Assembly (NCBI GenBank): GCA_040143965.1
Contig: JASJQH010006898.1
Span: 1-46,530, forward strand
DNA from: Basidiobolus ranarum
Lineage: Eukaryota > Basidiobolomycota > Basidiobolomycetes > Basidiobolales
Length of the DNA stretch: 46,530 nucleotides
Reading direction: 5' to 3'
Every line of letters starts with the position of its first letter. The stretch's first letter is position 1. Position numbers and translations under genes: made by a program. The notes beneath the pieces are model-generated. The model was given only the letters and a program-made list of their open reading frames with translations, did no database searches and was not told the DNA's origin. Of this stretch, positions 41,612 to 46,530 are shown piece by piece.

Positions 41612-44319
41612 GTTGAGGGATAATTAATAGGAGACAGGTAAGGTTTTAAGATTAGATGTGAGCTATCTCGTTGGGGCTCGGGTGTCCTTATAAACGTTAT
41701 CGCGCTGAGCTATTTCGCCGGTGTTTTAAGGTAAATTATGGGATTTCTCAGTTGCTTCTTTTGGTCGATCAATTTACCAAAGTTAGAATTAAGTTTGATG
41801 TTTCGAGTACAATTTTTCCTATTTGGGATTTTCTAGTAAGTTAGAGTCAGCTGGAGCAGAGTTCCAAAATCAACAACCTAATCCCAATACTGCCATGTCA
41901 GTTCATATGTACATAAGCAGATATAGGTAGATAGATGGTGACTTATGTTCAGTATCTTGTTCGCGTTGCTTAGCCCATGAATGGGGATTCTAATCATTGC
42001 ATTGGCGCTCATCTTTTGGAGTCACGGACCTTTAGAGTGCCGGGATTTGTCTTTATTAAGTCAATATTCCCAAAACCATTGTCTACCAAGCCAATGATTC
42101 TGTAATTGGATAAATAAACTGTTTGTTAAGCTAACTACCTCAGGTGCCGTAGATCAGGGAATCTTCGGTGATAATAATGAACGTGCCAAAACCTTAATTC
42201 AACCACGAAAAAGAAGCAACTCCGATTAAAAATGGCTTTCTGAATAGCCACGGTTGATTGTAGTGCAACGGTGAGTGTGTTCACCTCCCACTAGTCAAGA
42301 TGTAAGAAGGTCCCATGCAATAGTGGAGCTCTCATCTCTCCAATTACATCTCGTGTTGATTTCTACTTTGATACGGAAACTCATTAACACAACTTCAGTC
42401 AGTCACTCTCCGGAACTTTTACTTGTGATACATTAAATGAGGCCCGCTTCCTGTTTGGATGGTAGGCTTTTCGATACGCCATATCTCATTGGTATCCATG
42501 AACCAAATGTGCCTTGGAGGGCTGATCTATTAGAAATAAACACTCGTGGTAGAAAGCGGGTGGGAGTGTTCTAGATTGTAGGTTTAACCATCTTTAGATG
42601 GAACGTCCCAGTGTCTCTATCTCACTCTCAAACTAAACCCAATTGAAGAGCTCTTAACCTTGGAGTAGTAGAGTAATTGGTAGTTCCAACACTCCACTGT
42701 TACATTCAAAGTAGATACTGTACGACATACACCATTTCTGAAATTCAATTTACCAGTGATTTCTCCCATTTCACTCGCTCGTTATAAGAGAGCTAAGAAT
42801 CACCCATTTGTAAAGCAAAGAATACTCATTCGAAAATCACATGAACGATCATACTAAGCCAAGGAATATGCGTTAAACAACATCTTCCACTTCGACAGGA
42901 AGTTGGTGTAGTTCGTTGGATAGAGGGATGCAATGGGGTGGACGTAGCTACAAGGGCAATAATGGTGAGAATAGATCAATAACAGTAATGTTTGTGAGAA
43001 TAGCCAAACATAGTTAATTGTAGCATATTTCACACATGAGAAATAACTTGTGCATGGAGATTATTCATAGAAATCATTCTATCCCCAAGTAGAGCGCTTT
43101 TGTAGAGCGTCCCAGAATGGAAAACTCTTATTGCTATCTTAATCATCTCTAAATTGAATTTCGATCATAACAAATATATCCTCCCTAATATTTTTCCATA
43201 TTTGGTGTTATCAATATTTTCTCTATCACCTATTGAATCAGCTAATTACTCAATTACGTTTGGGACACAAAGCAGTGTTATGAGATTTGTACAGATTTCG
43301 TTATGGTTATATACAATACTCATTGCCAAACTAGAAATAGAAAATCAAGGGTTGAGAAGCTGTTCTAGAGCTTCTAAACAGTTGGGCAGATGTCGAGTAC
43401 AAGAAAAACTCTGTCTTGGATCTAGCTGAATGTGGTGAACATTCTCAAGTGAATCCATAAGCACACACAAGTGATTGCATATGCTCAATTATAGCATTGC
43501 TACCTTATCCAAACGTCCCCTTTGACATTCTAGAAATATATGTCAACATTGATTCGATTTTATTTTGCCGCTAACTTATATAATTGTTTTATACTAATCG
43601 CAATGACTTGACAGGTTGTAGAGGCTTAGGCTTCATATAGTACATCATTCGCCTGTAGCTTACCAATACTCCAAGTATGCCATTTATAATATTACCAGCT
43701 TTGTGATCACTGCAAATCATGAATACTTTACCATTATGCACGCCACATTTTTGAAATCCAATCACTTCGTGAAAATGCTTTCATAGTAGTTTTTCTAGCT
43801 TACTACAAACTTGGATTAATTTGAACTATATCCAGGAAGAACCTTAATATTAGATGCTCCCTGTTTCCATGACTCATAGTTTTATTTATTCAACAATTGT
43901 GCTCAAGATGAATGTACTATTTCTCTCTATCGTGCCAGATCGTGAGGTATTGGTGATATTCTGCTTAATTTGTTACCATCCAACACTCATGGCATTATCC
44001 ATTTTGATCATTTGTACTCAGATCTTATCAAACAAGTCTCTAACTACTCATTGGCCTGAGTAAATCTGTCCTTAAGTCCCTTTTCTTAGGAACAAACATA
44101 CAAGAATAATAATTAATAAACTTAGTATCAATATTGATAGAAGCAAATGTCCTCTGCTGTTTACAATTTTCATGGATGGTGACATCTATATTTTTCTTTG
44201 TTTATATAACTTCATCATTTTCTTGTTGTTGAAAAAGACATAGCTTAAGCATCTCTATTGTCATATAGTTAGCTACCTAAACTCCGCTGTGCCATTATTT
44301 GCAATTCTGTTGAGGAGTT
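41612..44319. other. Gene-poor region
   Basis: 2.7 kb without a supported gene. The first few hundred bases should hold the bHLH promoter. Open frames (for example 43154-43429) are short and unrecognised. A weak tRNA-Gly-like relic lies near 42249-42326. The rest is AT-rich sequence of unclear origin, adjoining the repeat-rich right end. Confidence 0.5.
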
Positions 44320-44600
44320 TACCCAGACTATTTTACCATCTTGGATGTTCTCCAAATATATAATCTTCTCAAAGTAGCCCAGGAGACCTCAAACATTGCA
44401 CACGTACTCCTGGGACCTTCCTTAACACATTCTGCATGTAAACTTGCTTTCATCTTGAGAACACTTTAAATGTAAACTCTCTACTCAAAAAATCATAAGG
44501 TAAAAAGACCAATATTTTTGGTTCTCCATGCCACTTCCAGCAAACCTCCAGGTTACTTTAACAGGCTATGAGCCCCAGGATTGCACTCTCTGCAATATCT
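44320..44600 (-). repeat. Inverted copy of the LTR-type repeat unit
   Basis: By eye this stretch is a diverged reverse complement of the tandem unit at 44671-45210: it shares the TTCCTTAACACATTCTGCAT block, the ATATATAATCTTCT-like block, and the CCACTTCCAGCAAAC block in reverse order. Edges are approximate. It probably belongs to the same retroelement-related repeat family. Confidence 0.6.
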
Positions 44601-44670
44601 ACTTCTCATATTCTGGGAACCCTTCCTTCCTTGGAGAAGTGGGATGGAGCCTAGTGTCTATTAAGATATT

Positions 44671-45210
44671 TGGGAGCCTGATGGAAGTGGTTTGGAGAAC
44701 TAGAGAAATTGGTGGTCTTTCCTTATTGAATCATTGAGTAGAAAGTTGACATTTATACTTTTGTCAAGATATAAGCAGAATAACATGTAGAATGTGTTAA
44801 GGAAGGCCTTACAGACATGTGTGCAAAGTCTGGGGCTTCTAGCACAAGTTTGAAAAATCCATATATCTGAGAACTTCCAAGTTGGTAAAAATATTCTAAG
44901 TAAGTTCCAATTGAGAGTAATGGGTAATATCTGTGAGAGTACTTGGGAGCTTGCTGGAAGTGGTCTGGAGAATTAGAGAAATTGGTAGTTTTTACATATT
45001 GATTTATTGAGTAAAAAGTTGATATCAATAGTTTGATCAAGATGTAAACAAACTACCATACAGAATGTGTTCAGCAAGATCTCAGGAACATGTGTGCAAA
45101 GTTTGATGTTTCTAGCACAAGTTTGAAAAAATCTATATATCTGAGAACTTCTAAGTTGGTAAGCATATTCTTAGTAAATTCTAATGGAGAATAATGGGTA
45201 ATATCTTGGT
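44671..45210. repeat. Two tandem repeat units, period about 273 bp
   Basis: Unit one starts at about 44671 (TGGGAGCCTGATGGAAGTGG) and unit two at about 44944 (TGGGAGCTTGCTGGAAGTGG). Both continue through GAATGTGTT, CATGTGTGCAAAGT, CTAGCACAAGTTTGAAAAA, ATATATCTGAGAACTTC and AATGGGTAATATCT. They are diverged, perhaps 15-20 percent by eye. Unit two runs on into the LTR-like end next to the copia fossil. Confidence 0.75.
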
Positions 45211-45278
45211 AAAATATGTCATAACTAAGTACTAAGCTATATATGACTATACAGGTGTTTAGGCAATGCAAATTTCAA
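44940..45278 (-). mobile_element. Fossil LTR arm of a Ty1/copia element
   Basis: Reading the minus strand from the decayed copia coding remnant, a purine-rich tract (about 45279-45290) is followed by TTGAAATTTGCATTGCC and the repeat unit. A purine tract directly before a terminal repeat is the usual arrangement at the 3' LTR. The lower boundary is uncertain because of the tandem duplication. Old and broken. Confidence 0.5.
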
Positions 45279-46150
45279 CCCTCTCCCTCAACAAAATAGT
45301 TATATATACTAATATATGGAAGGTCTAAGTTTCTCAAATTTTGGTCTAGCTAATAGTTTGGTTAATTTATAAGCAATCATGTCTTCTGTAGAACAATATG
45401 TTAAATCAATAAATTTATCCTCTATAGTCTCTCTAAAGAAATGCTGTCCCATTTCTTTATGTATGCTTCTAATAAGAAATGTGGGATTTCTAGCTAATTT
45501 GATACAACTTTGATTATCTTGAAATATTGTAGTTGGTGAATTTGGAGAATAGCCTTAATCAGTTAAGAGTTTTCTCAACCATATGGATTCTTTTGTTGCT
45601 TCATAGGCAGCCATGTATTCTGCTTGTGTTGTTGAAAGTGCTATGGCAGGTTGGTTTATTGATTTTCAGAAATAGCTCCATTCTAGCAAAGAAATGATTA
45701 TCCTGCTGTAGCTCTCCTGTCTTCTGTAACTCTTCCCCAATATACATCTCAATATCCCATCAGATCAAAGTTTGATCCAGAATATGTGTATCCTAAGCAC
45801 TGATCCATAGTATCATTCAAATATCTGAAAATCCACTTGACTGCTATGATTTGATCAGATCAATAATTTGAAGTAATTGGCACATACCTCCCACAGAATA
45901 TGTAGTATCAGGCCATGTTCCAACCATGATTTACATCATGCTACCAATCATAGATTGATATGGAAATTTCTGGCTTTCATTTGAATCACACATTATCTGA
46001 TTTAAGCCATTTTTGGTCAAATTAATATTTGTCTCCATTAGGGAAGATACTGGACTACATTCTTCCATTTTAAACTTCTTTAGTATATTCAGGATATAGT
46101 TGGACTGGTTTAAAGTTATTGTTTTAGTAGTTCTTGTTGAGATTAGCATT
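45279..46150 (-). mobile_element. Fossil Ty1/copia polymerase 3' end
   Basis: The minus strand shows the end of a copia-type pol: late reverse transcriptase sequence (LNQSNYILNILKKFKM, FPYQSMIGSMM) and RNase H-type sequence (TTQAEYMAAYEATKE), ending near the purine tract. Only the last part of the element is present. It is broken, with several interruptions, and looks old; no intact protein can be expected from it. Family assignment to Ty1/copia is firm from motif order. Confidence 0.85.
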
Positions 46151-46230
46151 GCCTAAACACCTAAATAGTCATATATAGCTTAGTACTTAGTTATCTTATA
46201 ATTTACTAAGATATTATCAATTATTCTGAA
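46137..46230 (+). mobile_element. Second LTR-like end, opposite orientation
   Basis: On the plus strand a start TTGAGATTAGCATTGCC, then CTAAACACC and TCATATATAGCTTAGTACTT, matches the minus-strand LTR-like end at 45187-45278 as an inverted repeat of about 85-90 bases, nearly identical over its first 50. It abuts the copia remnant. Fossil; likely a nested or rearranged insertion. Confidence 0.65.
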
Positions 46231-46530
46231 TCAAAATCAGCTTCCAAGCCAAAGCCTGCTGGCACAAAAGGAAAGAAAACCAGCAAGAACAGAGGACTTA
46301 ATTGATGAGCAGTCTAGCAATCCACTATCAACTTTGGAAGGCATTAACATGCCAGAAACTAACTCAAGTAATGATGAAGCATTAATCAATTTACCAGATG
46401 TGTTCCTTTCCAGCAATAGTGCAAGTGAAGAGATTGTAATCACCCAATTATGTAGTAAATCAATAGTTGAGCAAAGTTCAACCAAAACACCATCAAGACC
46501 ATCAACTTCCAAAATGGCTACTTTGCCCAC
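46202..46530 (+). other. Unassigned open stretch running off the right edge
   Basis: An open plus-strand frame extends to the window end and encodes hydrophilic sequence rich in Ser, Thr, Asn, Glu and Pro (for example TPSRPSTSKMATLP). A minus-strand frame over the same bases is also open. It follows the LTR-like end, so it may be part of a retroelement; no domain is recognised and its identity is open. Confidence 0.3.

Noticed and set aside
43154-43429. 91-codon plus-strand frame in the gene-poor region
   Set aside because: No motif; surrounded by similar short frames.
1-46530. CRISPR arrays, bacterial operons, rRNA genes, biosynthetic gene clusters
   Set aside because: None seen; the gene content is ordinary eukaryotic housekeeping.

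Overview
The window is nuclear DNA from a fungus. It is AT-rich and intron-dense: I could place about 86 short introns (roughly 36-90 nt, mostly 45-75) in 15 of the 19 recognisable genes, usually GT...AG with a CTAAC/CTGAC-like branch site. The gene set is fungal: copper-fist factor, Pex22, Brl1/Brr6, tripartite tRNA ligase Trl1, Iec3-type INO80 subunit, external alternative NADH dehydrogenase, AVT-type vacuolar transporter. The intron density argues against Saccharomycotina. An early-branching ascomycete or a Mucoromycota/Zoopagomycota-type lineage would fit, but I cannot place it from sequence alone.

Layout. 1-1141: no gene seen. 1142-16878: homeodomain factor (+), PEX22 (-), BRL1/BRR6 (-), a small two-pass membrane protein (-), ORC3 (-, 16 exons), TRL1 (+), an Iec3/FYR chromatin protein (+), an orphan polytopic membrane protein (-). 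17640-29916: GRX5 (+), MGRN1-like RING E3 ligase (-), EXO70 (+, 14 exons), a B-type cyclin (+), an aldo-keto reductase (+), an AVT3/4-like amino acid transporter (-). 31266-41611: P-TEFb-type cyclin (+), a secreted/membrane-anchored binding-protein-fold protein (-), EF-hand NADH dehydrogenase (+), a very Cys-rich copper-fist regulator (-), a bHLH factor (-). From 41612 to the right edge no intact gene is visible; 44320-46230 holds inverted and tandem repeat units and the decayed 3' end of a Ty1/copia element.

How the genes relate. There is no biosynthetic or defence cluster. The genes are mostly single-copy housekeeping genes: DNA replication (ORC3), cell cycle (cyclin B, possibly the Yox1-type homeodomain factor), transcription elongation (P-TEFb cyclin), chromatin (Iec3/FYR), tRNA splicing and unfolded-protein response (Trl1), nuclear pore/envelope assembly (Brl1), exocytosis (Exo70), peroxisome import (Pex22), iron-sulfur cluster assembly (Grx5), copper regulation (copper-fist) and respiration (Nde). 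ORC3/TRL1 and MGRN1-like/EXO70 are divergent pairs sharing short promoters. The most unusual signals are a non-canonical or mis-called first intron of the NADH dehydrogenase, an atypical donor in EXO70, introns of length 3n that can be read through, frequent AAG acceptors, the Cys-rich copper-fist protein, the Iec3-plus-FYR domain combination, and the scrambled LTR-type repeats on the right.
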